From Galeruca laticollis (taxonomy: Eukaryota > Arthropoda > Insecta > Coleoptera > Chrysomelidae), in NCBI GenBank assembly GCA_963921935.1, contig OY998178.1, positions 50,274,951-50,338,950 of the forward strand: 64,000 bases of DNA, read 5' to 3'. Positions 32,616 to 44,095 of the stretch are shown here, piece after piece. The position numbers and the translations under genes are program-made. How positions within the stretch are numbered: position 1 is the stretch's first letter; every line of letters starts with the position of its first letter. The notes beneath the pieces are model-generated. The model was given only the letters and a program-made list of their open reading frames with translations. It was not told the origin of the DNA and did not search any database.

Positions 32616-33137
32616 ATATAATGATCGAAACTGTTTGTGAAAGGCTATCTTGTAAGATTATCAATTGATGCCTGCGACACCCACAATGTTAGAAGTATAA
32701 AAACAAGACGTAGAAAACATGCTTTAAGCTTGTTTAAATTGGTCCCTTGGTTCTTATTTCGTACAGTGGCAAAATAATTCTTCCTATCACAAGATCATTT
32801 CCCTTTACTTGAAGATTAATATGGAACTATTTCCGTAGATCATAATAAAATATCTAAAGAATTACGCAATGCTCAAATACACGCTACTGTGTATAACAAT
32901 GGAGATACTTCTAATGTGATCGAAGTAAATAATACTAATAACATCATAATAGAGACTTATGAATTAGAATAAATAACAAATAAATATGATATAGACGAGT
33001 AAGATGCAAATCATGGCGTACTTTATATTGAAGTTAGTAATACTACACAGAAATTAGCAAAACAGTATTTCGCAGCCTCACTTTTTCAATTACCATTAAC
33101 AAAATATTGTAGACGTTTCCAATAAGAAATGTATATA
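32616..33137. other. Spacer between gypsy 1 and LINE copy 2
   Basis: AT-rich; no recognised gene. Confidence 0.5.
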
Positions 33138-33479
33138 TACAGGATGTGATCCAAATTATTCCAGTGCGTCAAATTCCACAAGTGAATAAGAGTGCCGGGG
33201 CCACATCAGTAGATATACACGTTATTCGTCGCTATTCGTCAGGATATTTATTGATATGGAGGGTGTGGAGTACCATCCCGGTGCGTCTCCAGGTGGCGGA
33301 TAGGAGGGACTCTGACATGATTGAATATGAAGAAGTCTGCAGTGAAATACCTGGGGGCTACCTGTGCCTAAAGTCTCATCTGGCAGACCTTAAATACACT
33401 GCCGGGGTCCAACTTCACCTGCCTCAGCTGTAGTATCAGGTATGCGCGGCTCTGCAGCGGTGGACAGTAACGACTCTAG

Positions 33480-34670
33480 CTTCTCGTGGGAACATTTATG
33501 TACTGGGAAAAGGAAAACGCCACCGGAAAAGTAGTGAAGAAAACCTCCACCTCTTCATCCGGGCAATCTACAAAGGGAAATAAGGCCAAACGGCACAAAG
33601 GTCCTATGTCGTTCAATCTGCCAAAACTGGGGAAACCAGGCAGAATAGACGACCCACTGAGATAGGGCGGAAATACCTGCGACTCCTCAATCAGGGGATT
33701 GCCCCGAAGAGGTCAGGAAGAAGGTTATTCAGCTTCTAACCCCTCCCGAAGGATCCACCAACGGGAAAGTGCCCCGAAAAGGAAAGTCCAACGGAGAAAT
33801 AAAAGCAGAAAAGAGGCTCGGATCATATTCTCCTCCGCAGCAACCTCTTAGTAAAAAACAACAGCTGCAGCGGTAACCGGGAAAACCACTGGTTATGCTG
33901 CAGCTGTTGAAACAGAGAAGTCTTTGAGGGTGGGAATACTGCCCAAGGATTACCCTAGGGTCATCCTGAAAGCAGAGCAGCTCTCCACACTGGAAGAAAC
34001 TCTGGTGGAACAGCTGTGCCAGAGTAAGGAGAGAGAGATCCGCTTCTTAAGTATCCATTTATGTTGTGGAATGATACTGGTGCGCTGTGGGTCTCAAGAA
34101 TCGGCAGACTAGCTCATGAGGTCAGCGCCGAAATTAAACTTCTGGGAAGGACCTAAATTAGTGGCTGGGAGTGGAGACGACATCCCAAAGCCGGTGACTA
34201 AAACGGTGATCTTCCCATGAAGCCACTACATTAAATTGGAGAAGGTCCTCCAACTTGTCCAGGTTCAGAACTTCACCTTCACTACTGGGGCTCGGAAGTT
34301 CCTGAACTCTAAAAAAGAGGGAAGGGAACTATTCTCACGATTGGGATTTATCAGAAATCTGACGAGGCTCTAAAGGCACGAGGTAACGCGAGAAACTTCC
34401 ACTTTGTGCATACCACTCTCTCGGGACTGAGAAAAAAGGGTGCCCCGCGGATGATCCAAAGGATATAATGATACCCTCCACATTCGGAAACTCCGAAAAA
34501 GGGGAAAGTGCGGAAGCTTGCTCTTGGGTCAGCCCGAGATTTCTTCCGACTCTGCTGGCGTAACTGGGGATGCGGAGATTGCCTCTACATTTCGGGAAAG
34601 TAGGCGGAGATTCCTGAGGGTCCGAGGTTTCACTCGAGATCAAAATACCTGGGCAAACTCCGAGTAATAT
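33480..34670 (+). pseudogene. LINE copy 2 ORF1
   Basis: The DUF4780-like segment starts VGILPKDYPRVILKAEQL and STLEETLVEQLCQSKE (33930-34040), better preserved here than in copy 1. Frameshifted around it. Confidence 0.7.
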
Positions 34671-34799
34671 ATTGCCATGGTGGTCGAGGAGGGACAGCGG
34701 GATGAATAGAGGGTGAGTAACTCGGCCTCACTGATTCATAATAATTCACCTTCACAGTCACGAATGTAGATCAGATTAACCTGCATCACGCGAAGGGAG

Positions 34800-35850
34800 C
34801 TTCAGCTATGATTGCAAGGTTGTTCGCTAAACAACAACTGTGTATTTTACTGATTCAAGAACCATGGATCAACAAAGAAGGCCAACTCAAAGGTTTGGCA
34901 TGCAAGGATTCTAGACGGATTTATGATGAAAGGCAAGTATCTTCGCGTGCATGTGTAATTATAAGGAATAACATAAAATATATATGTGTTTCAGAATAAG
35001 TGTCACGATACCTTGTTCCAATCATGGTTCACCTCAACATTGAGGTTATCGGCGGAGACATTGTCATTGACTCTGCCTACTTCGCTGTAGACGGGCCGAT
35101 GACACAGCCAGAAAAAGTACAAGAGCTAGTGCGACACTACAACAGCATAGGGCTGCCAATCATAATTGGTTGTGGTGCCAACGCTCACAATACCGTGTGG
35201 GGAAGCACTAACAACAATGCCAATAACCTTTAGACCTTAAACGTCGGGACAAGCCCCACTTATATCACGACGGCAAGAGAAGAGGTCCTGGATGTAACAA
35301 TAGCTAATATTGCTGCTAGGAATATAAAATAGTGGCGGGTTATAGTTGAGCCATCACTTTCCTACCATAGGATCATGGAATTTCGGATAGAGGGACATAC
35401 CACCTCGACTCGATCAATCCGAAATTCTAGAAATACGGATTGGTCTCTGTAGAAGATAAGTCTGAAGAACAATTTGGTACACGTCCAAGTAAATGTGGTA
35501 AATCACCCGCACCATGATCAGGAACAACAAGTCGAATAGATCGGTGAGGCAATAATATAAACTTTTCATTCCGGTTGCCCACTATCAAAAGCTTGTTCAG
35601 GAAAGTATGCCCATTGGTGAAATGATAACTTGTCAAAGCTCAGTAAAGAGGTCCGTTAGGCTTTTAATAGAACCAAATTGCAGGAAAATTGGAAGGGGTA
35701 CACTGAGAAGTTTACTCAGTACAATAAAGAGATTAGGAAGGCCAAAAGGCATAATTATCAAGCCTTTTATGAAACAATCACTTCCACTCATACCCACAGC
35801 GACTACACTACAAAAGGTCATGGCAAGTGAAGGAACTAACCCCTGATAAA
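34800..35850 (+). pseudogene. LINE copy 2 ORF2, endonuclease region
   Basis: CILLIQEPWINKEGQLKGL keeps the catalytic Glu and SSRACVIIRNNIKYICVSE follows. An in-frame TAA lies at 34997. IIIGCGANAHNTVWGS has Gly where copy 1 has the Asp of GCDAN, so an active-site residue is lost. Confidence 0.85.
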
Positions 35851-36159
35851 TCCAGACGCATAGTACACGGAAGGTGAAGAGGAACGATCAATTCTTCTTC
35901 TGAGAACCCACTTTCTAGGTAGTGAACCGACAACAAGCAATAAAATAACAATCAATTACTTAAAAAAATCACGCAAGATGGGTTGGGAAATTGCTGAGAA
36001 AATATTCAACAGACAACGGTTGGAATGTGCAATCAGTATCTTTCAACCATATAAATCACCAGGGGTGGATGGATCCAGCCCTCCTGCAGTAAGGGTAGAG
36101 GAGATTCTTTCTCACCTGCTGAAGATTAGAAGAAATAGTCTAGCAGTGGGTCTAAGAGT

Positions 36160-36330
36160 CTAGCCAAAAATAATTAATAAACATCAGGTAGGCATCAAAT
36201 GAAATATAACTTCTATCATTCAGACGATGAAATTTAATATCGAAACAATTGTCAAATTTCTTAAAATGTTTAACTTTTTTTTCAATATATTTTGGAATTA
36301 TCTAGAAACAGTAAATTTCATTTAAAACAG
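36160..36330 (+). mobile_element. PLE 3' tail fused to LINE copy 2
   Basis: Starts at TCTAGCCAAAAATAATTAA and ends TTTCATTTAAAACA, matching 9853-10020. It joins LINE sequence with about 5 bp of overlap (TCTAG). No PLE coding sequence precedes it. Confidence 0.8.
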
Positions 36331-36922
36331 TAATATATCAGTAATGTCACAGTTGATTGACTGGAGCTTATTTTTTGTAAGACTAGTTGCTCCGTGCCTT
36401 TTTTAATAGTTTCTCCCCTCGCTTATTGTCAAGTAACGTACAAGTTTTATCACATGCAATATTTTGACCTTGCTAGATATTGCAACAGGCGTATTAAATG
36501 GCCAAAATGATTAGTGATATCGTGAAATTTAGGATTATTTGAGTAGTAGAACAATATGCCTAATCGTATTGAAAAAGACTATGCGTATTATATATAATAT
36601 TGTAAGCGTCCTTTTACACATAAATTTAATCATTGGTTTTCTCTTTAACTTTTATGTTGTATAAAAATAAACAAATAATGTTTCATTTATTTCTAATAGC
36701 AATATTATATGATTACATTTTATTTTGAATCAAAATAATTTTTTTCAATGTTACGAATCATTCCATACGCTATTTTTACATTCAGTCGTCACAGGAGAGT
36801 CTATTAATTATCAATTTTCTGAACGTTTGTTTTATAAATTCCATAAATTAGGGGAACTTCACTATTCATGTTTGAAGTGAAAGGATATTTTCAGCGATTA
36901 CAATGATTATACAGTAGTAGAA
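36331..36922. other. AT-rich spacer
   Basis: Nothing recognised. Confidence 0.5.
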
Positions 36923-37186
36923 TCAGTTTTCGACGAAAGATTCACTAACATCAGTTAACAATGTCAATGATCCAGAGGTATTTTGGACTGCTGGAAGCAT
37001 AATTTGAGTAGCAGTATCAATATCAATAGAAGCATTAAAAAATATTGAGCGTCCAGCGGCATCCTTGTTCTAGAAGGTTCTATTGTGCGACACTGATATT
37101 TTTAAAGATTCGTCGATTCCAAAAACCGGATTGACATGAAATATATGATACCTCTCTAATCTGATTGTGTTCCGCCACTGTCTGGA
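36923..37186 (-). pseudogene. Unidentified coding-like segment
   Basis: An 87-codon minus-strand frame with protein-like composition, broken only by one TAG at 37070-37072. It reads from RNTIRLERYHIFHVNPVFGI through SLKISVSHNRTF, then DAAGRSIFFNASIDIDTA and LPAVQNTSGSLTLL to a TGA. It has no low complexity and balanced residues, unlike chance frames in this AT-rich DNA. I do not recognise the family. It may be an exon or gene fragment of a host or captured protein. Confidence 0.35.
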
Positions 37187-37189
37187 TCA

Positions 37190-38160
37190 TATTATTTACA
37201 TAAAAAAATAATTTGATTCTCTTAATATTGCGCTTTTAAACATGCTTTTGAGTTAATGATAATTTAGTATCGATGTTTTATGAATTTTAAAAGGGTATTG
37301 GTGTTTTAGCTCCATTTTATTTGAGTTTTATTCCAAATCGAACGCTTCAAGTGGATCAAATTATAAGGTTAATCTGAAATTATTGACAGTTTGATATCGA
37401 TAATTTACTTTAATTAACATAGGTCCGAAAGCGACTTCTAGGTGTTATAGTTCCCAGTGATATACAATCTTATAATTGAATAAAAAAAACATTATATAGC
37501 GTTTTTCGGCTACTTACAAGAAGTGACTCCAAAAAATTTATATAAAACGTAATCTTTTTTTAATCCTCTAATCACACTATAGCGAAATTTGCTTAGTTTA
37601 ATAATAATACTGAAGTATAATTACTTATAGTGGTACAGGAAACGAAAATGAATGTGTAACCAAAACTTAATTTCACGTATATCACTTACCGGGAGAGAGT
37701 TCAGTTTCTGAATATATGGAGAAGCTGTGAGTTTGGACGTAGTTCGCATTTGAACTTTTGTGACGCTTAGGTAGGATTGCTCAGCATCATTATATTGTTA
37801 TGTCTGGCAACGTTGCTATTAACCAGTTCTACACTGCACCGTTTTGCAAGTGACAGTTTGTGACAGTTTGAGCTTGGAAGCCGGGTCGGTCAGCGTGCTA
37901 TATCGTTACGAAGTTATTGTTAATATTTAATTACTTAAATATACCAGCAGTCAATCTAATACTCGTGTATGATTTTAACCCACAACAATACAGCTTAGAT
38001 GTGTGTTTTATAAGAGAGCATTAGAAGGTGTGCCGGTGTCGATTATGTTAAATTAGCAATATAAGAAATGGCTTGAAGCTTGTAAGAAGTCGCGGGAATC
38101 AGGGTAGGTACCCACAAGTCAAGGTGACTACATATGTGGCTTTATTGTTCCCTAAAGTTG
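37190..38160. other. Intergenic DNA, unassigned
   Basis: No protein family recognised. Positions 37700-38060 are slightly GC-richer and contain a direct duplication of GTGACAGTTT at about 37850-37870. Confidence 0.4.
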
Positions 38161-38164
38161 ACCA

Positions 38165-38576
38165 AGGTTTCATTTCTGCGGACCAGTGAAAAAGTAGGTT
38201 TCCGGGGTTATATGTAATAGGAAAGTTTCCTTGTTAAACATTCAGAATATTGAGGGTGATTTTCCAGTCATCTCTATTATGTTGGATTCTAATTAAGTAA
38301 TTCGGGCTCGAGTAGTTTTCAAATGTCTGGTGCGATGAAAAGTGGCTTTTATTAATACCAAATGTCCTCTAAGGAGTTTAATTAGGCATAATTACTAGCC
38401 TCGATAGATGCTTCTGTAAAGTATATATTTGAGATGAATTAATTAAATTTGAGATTTCTGTGGAGAGTGACATTGTACCATTTTGGTGAACTTCTTACCA
38501 TGTCATCTGATGCTTGTATTAAAAATGGTCAGATGGAAAACCACTTCACATTTTTTGGAAGTGCGTCTGGTGACAG
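38165..38576. repeat. Inverted repeat arm, pair with 43835-44090
   Basis: Blocks shared in inverted orientation with 43835-44090: TCTGTCACCAGACGCACTTCC, AATGTGAAGTGGTTTTC, GCATCA-x-ATGACAT, and ATCGAGGCT after TTTACAGAAGCA. The Harbinger element is inserted at the edge of this arm. The family is not recognised. Confidence 0.65.
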
Positions 38577-38959
38577 TCAAGGCGCGTTCTCACTAGTCGA
38601 TTTTAGTTGAACGATTTTTATTGATCAACTAAAATCGAATAACAATCCCTGTATGAACCCACATTTCAATTTTTGTTGAACGATAGAAATCATTTCAAAA
38701 AAAGTAGAATCCATTCCTACCTCATCGTTCAAGTATGATTCACCTTACGATTTTGATGCGTGATTCCACTTGTGAGATAGTTCATCTCGTTCAATTTGGC
38801 AGTCAAGGAATCAAGTGTTTACGTTTGTTGTTTACAGATATCTGGAAATAGTTAAGGTTGTCTTTTATTATTATTACGTCTTTTTCTTTATGTAAAATGA
38901 CGGGGAAGTGTTCCGAATCTGTTGTTCTTCGATTGTCTCCGGAATGTGAAATTAAATGC

Positions 38960-40708
38960 CTATAAGGAGAGGATGTAAGAAATAATGCATTATCTTCCAT
39001 ATTAAATGAAATGGAAATGTAAAATCAGACAACTATTGATATAAAAAATAAAATATAAACTATAGGAACAATGTATAAAAAATAACTTACGCTTGTATTT
39101 CAAAAATTCTAAATCTAGCAATCAAAATCCCGAAAAAATCCGAAGTTTTTAAAGGGAAAGCATCGTCGGCGACAAAAATCCCATTTTCAGGTAAATTAAT
39201 TATATTTTCTTCCAATGCTTCATATAGAGATGAGTTGGAGAAGACTGCGGCATTGTTTGCTCGTCCGTTTTTGCCAACATTTATATATGGAAAGCAATAG
39301 TTGGCGTCTACAGACGTCTACAGTAAAATTATGCTGAAAGTTCCTTTGTAATTGAAATATTGTGATCCGCTATGGGGCGGATTACGTATGACAACGTGCT
39401 TCCCGTCGAGAGCACCACAACAATTAGGAAAATTACATTGTATATAGCAGTCATTTTGAATTTTGCTCCATTCTATATCTGTTTGTGGAACCTGTAAATA
39501 AAAATAACTAATAGGTGCTTATTTTGCAGGATGCTTCTATTAATACAATTGAAGAAAACTCAAAACAAGAAACACAAAATGAATTTCCTGTTGATTCTCT
39601 AATTGAAAACCACGAACCATATTCACAAGAATCACCTATAACTACAACAGCGTAGGTATAAAATAAACCTGTAAAACAAATGGGCGGCCCTCCGAACCGC
39701 AAAAGAAAACTGATCCCAAGCATCAGTAGCAATGTCTCTAATATTCATGGAGCATTAGATAAACTGGTCGAAATTTGTAAATAGAGCAAAATTGTGGATG
39801 ACGATGAATTCAGCACATTTGGAAAACTAATAGCAACTCAGATGAGAAAATTACCTCCGTACAATGCACTGGTATACCAAGAAAAAATACAGGCAATAAT
39901 TTCAAAAGAGAGTTTACAACTTTTCAGTTGTCAGGGTGGTTATTACCAAGATCAACCTTCTGGTTCCTCAGCCTCCCCACAGAACAACACAGTGGAAGAA
40001 GTGGTGATACAGAAACATATGTTATTATTTCTAAAGCCCTAGCTGACATAAACATTTAGAATAACTACGAGATATTTCATGGATAACTCTTGTGTTTTAT
40101 TTTAATTATTATTAGAGTGTATTTTGATTTATTGTTTTTTCATGGATAATTTGCGTGTTTTATTCTCATTATTATTAGAGTGTATTTTGATTTACTGTTT
40201 TCTTAATACTTATTCCTTATAATTTACTTTGTATGAATTTCTTCACCTTTATAAATTCTTGTAATGCTTCATATATTGCTTCATAGACTGGTTTAATGAA
40301 ACTTGAAATAGTGTTTTCTGGTACTCGATACATAAAAGCTAAAGTACTTAATGAATCTCCCGTTGCTAAGTACCTCAATACAATTTGTAATTTTATAGTT
40401 GCTGGGACTGCTTTACGAATAGTTGTATCTTTTTTAGAAATTTTCAAGCGTACTTTAGAAAGGAGTTCTTCAAATTCATTCTATGATAATCTTGAATGAT
40501 TTCTATATCCATCTTTGTCTTCTGCGGCAAGTTCTTGTAAAAGTGTCACTGAAGCACCTAACGTATTCCTTCTCAAACACCATTTTCGAACCAAAATACT
40601 ACGTTTGGCTCGTTTCTTCTTACATTCTGATATCAGATTTCTTAATTTTCCATTAACTAATTCGCAAATAAACCCAACACCCGCACGAACAACCTCGTTA
40701 GACGCCAT
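38960..40708 (-). pseudogene. PIF/Harbinger transposase, spliced, broken
   Basis: Exon 1 40708-40247: MASNEVVRAGVGFICELVNG, then WCLRRNTLGASVTLLQELAA, NEFEELLSKV and RKAVPATIKLQIVLRYLATG, the N-terminal HTH region of Harbinger. It ends AAAG|GTGAAG. Exon 2 39491-39091 starts VPQTDIEWSKIQNDC and holds GALDGKHVVI (first Asp), GSQYFNYKGTFSI, VDANYCFPYINVG (second) and FVADDAFPL (third acidic site), ending at GTAAGT. Exon 3 starts near 39032 with CLILH. In-frame stops at 40481-40483 and 39318-39320, the latter beside a 10-bp duplication. Confidence 0.92.
39530..40042 (+). pseudogene. Harbinger accessory protein, C-terminal exon
   Basis: Lies wholly inside intron 1 of the transposase, on the opposite strand. 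Begins after an AG acceptor (TATTTTGCAG). Reads NTIEENSKQETQNEFPVD, then GGPPNRKRKLIPSISSN and DDEFSTFGKLIATQMRKLPP with YNALVYQEKIQAII, the BESS-like C-terminal helix pair of MADF/Myb-type proteins that accompany Harbinger transposases and aid DNA binding or nuclear import. Stops at about 39652 and 39781. The N-terminal DNA-binding exon was not found. Confidence 0.7.
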
Positions 40709-40825
40709 TTTGCTTTCAGCTATCGGTTCAACATTCCTTGAATAATGAGGGCCAACATTTGATTCGATTTTAGTTTATCAATTAAAATCGTTCAACTAAA
40801 ATCGACTAGTGAGAACGCGTCTTCA

Positions 40826-43800
40826 GTCAATATTGAGATGGCCTGCAAAAAACTTCAGATTTGAGAAAAACTGCCTCACAAACTTGAGCTGGAGAGATAT
40901 GAACCAGAATAGCATTTATTATAGCAATTATCGAAGTATAAGAAGCGTGAGCAAGTAGTTTCTGGACAGTTTGGGATTGATTAGAAAATTACTTTACGAG
41001 CTTATACTGAACCTGAAAACTATTGAGGAATCAATGCCAGAAAACTGACTAAGGTCTTCTAAAACAATAAATATTTGCAAATATTTTAGGTGAACGGTAT
41101 TCGAAATTATCAAAGACAAAACGGATGTAACGGTAGTAAGCTCCAATGATAGTGAAATATTGATGGAATCAAATGACTGCAAAGTAGATTTCCAAGCTCC
41201 CAGAAAAACAAATCAGAAGTCGAGTCAAAACATCTAAATGACCATGAAAACTGAACAGCCCGGAATCGAAAAGTGAAAAATCAGTGGTTGAGATCAAATT
41301 TTTAAAGGATTAGGAGGAAATATTGGAAGCCTTCGCGTAAAATTATAAAAAAGAACAAGGAATGGAATATGTATTGATCAGCCTATTGAAACGGTCAGTG
41401 TACGGCCCCGCTTCATATCATGCTCATTTTAAAAGCTGGTGCATTAGTAGAATATAGGTAATCGTTTAAACCTACTACCTGAATCGATCCTACGTTTTGT
41501 TGCGGGTTCCGAACCATTCGGATTCTTGATATTCAGTTCTCTTTATGAACCGAAGTGTAGTTGGCTGTATTTTCTCGTGAATCCACGAGCCACCTGCCTC
41601 GATCGTAGATTTATTTTCCAATCGCGATAAATTTTGTATTTCTCATCTATTTCTGTCAATATGGAAACTTAATATTAGATATGCTTTCCTATATGAGAAA
41701 AATTACCGTTACCTATTCTTCCTAATCGCTTATTTCATTAATAAGAGGTGTTATTAATGAACTTCCTACTATATATTTTCTGCTACTATTGAATAGGTAT
41801 TATAAATAATTAATGAGATTGAAATACTATTCTGAATAATTCATATTAAAGCGTCAGATTTTATTGAAGTTTAATGTTATTTATAAACTTTAGATTCTGA
41901 TATATTTGCATTTAGACTCAGATGAAATAAGATTAGATAGAGATTTAATCAAGCTAAATTAATATTTCAGATGAATACCGATAATTTCAACTTTACAGGT
42001 CAATGCCAGTAGAACATAGTATCAGCAGCAATGCCAAAAATATCCCAATCGGATCTTACCAAACGCAGAGACTTATGTGTTGTGATCCCAGCTCGCTGCA
42101 ATAGTTTCGTCGGAATGTGAATGTCGTCAATTAGGTGCAATTGAATGAACATCTGGAAGCAGTACGAAGGTAGTCGCTCTTATCTAAATTACTTCCCTCA
42201 TAATCGTTTGGAGAAGATTAAAGATGCAGCACTTTCGTGTTTATCATTCAATTGCTGGTGGCTTAGAGGATATAACCTGGAGTCTAAATCTCCACTTTTT
42301 CACGCTATTTTTTCAATGATGCCAAGTTAAAATGCGAACGCTACCTTGAAAATTTGATAGATCTAGTATTGTAGTACATAGCGTCTGATATAATGATATT
42401 AGAGTTAGTTCTGTAAAGTTTTTCATTGAATTTTTTTTGCATTCATAAGGGTATTAATAACCTTACCAATCCCGACTGAAGACTCTTCCTCAGGTAGTGA
42501 TTCGACCTCATTTAAAGTATTTTAATAGCTAATACTGGGATGGGATGAACAATCGATATTAAATTGGATGCCACCAGTTTTTTAAGTGATAATAACTTTA
42601 ATGAAGCAAAAACTAAAAAGGTTCAAAACTCGAAAACATTATATTTACTTTAACGCAACAAAACAAAATACTGAAAATATCTTAACTCGTTGGTCCAAGT
42701 TAATATAAATAGTTGAAAATCAAATATTAAAGGTTACAGCAAGTTATATTTATTCATATCTCAATAAGATAATTCACATTAACTGCATATCCAAAATACA
42801 ATAAAAATCTGCAATTCTAGATTTTCAGTTCTGATTTTTATTTAAAGGTCTAGGCGTATATATTCCCAATCTACACTTTACCATTGAGTACTAATTAACA
42901 GTGCTGTTGCTGAATAGCACCGGGAAATTAGTATCAAAGCCTCCTGTCAAAACACATGATGATGAAAACCCTTAGTAGTTAATTCTGATGACACAAACAT
43001 TCCCTCCTGCATTCTATCATTCAACAACCATTTAGGCAGGTTTTTTTTATTCACCGGTAGATCCACCAATCCACCAACTACGTTTTTATATACATTGGTG
43101 GATTCCAGATTAAAGAAATGACGTGTTCATTTATTACTGTTGCATCAACCAAAATTGCAAACCATTCCACCGCTGTTTCGAGGTGGTGGATAAATTTGGT
43201 GGTTTACAAAATGAAAGCTCGAACTCAAAAAAACGTGCATATTATTTATTCCTCGGAACTATCAGATAAACTGCTACTCCGAGATCTGGAGGCTAAGGTA
43301 ACTATAACACTTTTTAAGTATTTTCATTCGTTTCGTTAATTTTTGCTAATAACAACAATCAATTTCAAAATCGATTGTCAGTTGTCAGATATAATGATCT
43401 AAATAACAACAACTGCGTTTTTCATGTGCCATTGGTGACTCCAACATGTTGGTGCAGCGGAGACTGACGTCAGTCAACCACTGGTGAATATATGATGTAA
43501 AAAAACGTGCCTTTTTATAGTTACCGATTGAAAATAATCTCAAAAGAATGGGATTTTGCGATTGGTTATCAAAGGAAGAAGCATAATGGACAATTTGGCA
43601 AAAATTGAGGATAACAACGTATTGCTATAACTTTCACAACTTTATTCAATACGTGGCAAAATACAATACTACTTTCAAACAATTCAACCTATTATTACAT
43701 CAAACTATTGACCACTGATTGTGAATAAGGAACAGGTAAGAAAGTACATGGTTCCAGTTATATCTTATATTAAGACGTTTTGCCAAGCATCGGAAAATGT

Positions 43801-43834
43801 AAACAAGACCAGACACGAGATGTTGCGTACCAAT
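40826..43834. other. Long stretch without recognised genes
   Basis: AT-rich, with short chance ORFs only. Around 43030-43470 several TTGGTGGATT/AATCCACCAA words occur in both orientations and could be terminal sequence of an unrecognised element. Confidence 0.4.
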
Positions 43835-44090
43835 ACTAATCTGTCACCAGACGCACTTCCAAGAAAATGTGAAGTGGTTTTCTATCTGACCAGTTTTATT
43901 GGAAGCATCATCTGACATCGTAAAAATTTAACATCTTCTTTATCCAACGCATAAAATAAACCATAGGTACGCTCTGGTACAAAGTCACTCCCCACAATGA
44001 ATTCATCTCAAATGTATACTTTACAGAAGCAACCATCGAGGCTTCTAAATACAATTGGATTCGTTAGAGGACGTTTGGTATTTATAAAAG
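43835..44090. repeat. Inverted repeat arm, pair with 38165-38576
   Basis: See 38165. This copy is followed directly by the gypsy gag of element 2. Confidence 0.65.
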
Positions 44091-44095
44091 CCAAT

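Larger units (their letters stand above)
33140..36161 (+). mobile_element. LINE copy 2, 3'-truncated
   Basis: Same family as 13250-18144: GGCTCTGCAGCGGTGGAC at about 33450 matches 13278. It keeps about 300 bp of 5' leader missing from copy 1. ORF1 (33480-34670), endonuclease (34800-35240) and pre-RT linker (35600-35840) are recognisable; the sequence stops in the RT fingers (IFQPYKSPGVDGSSPPAV) at 36161, where a PLE tail takes over. Many stops. Confidence 0.9.
38580..40822. mobile_element. PIF/Harbinger element (2.24 kb)
   Basis: The TIRs of about 58 bp start AGRCGCGTTCTCACTAGTCG and contain two inverted ATTTTAGTTGAACGATTTT-type blocks. Flanked by TCA on both sides (38577-38579 and 40823-40825), fitting the 3-bp duplications of Harbinger. 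It carries a spliced transposase gene on the minus strand and an accessory gene on the plus strand. Confidence 0.92.
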
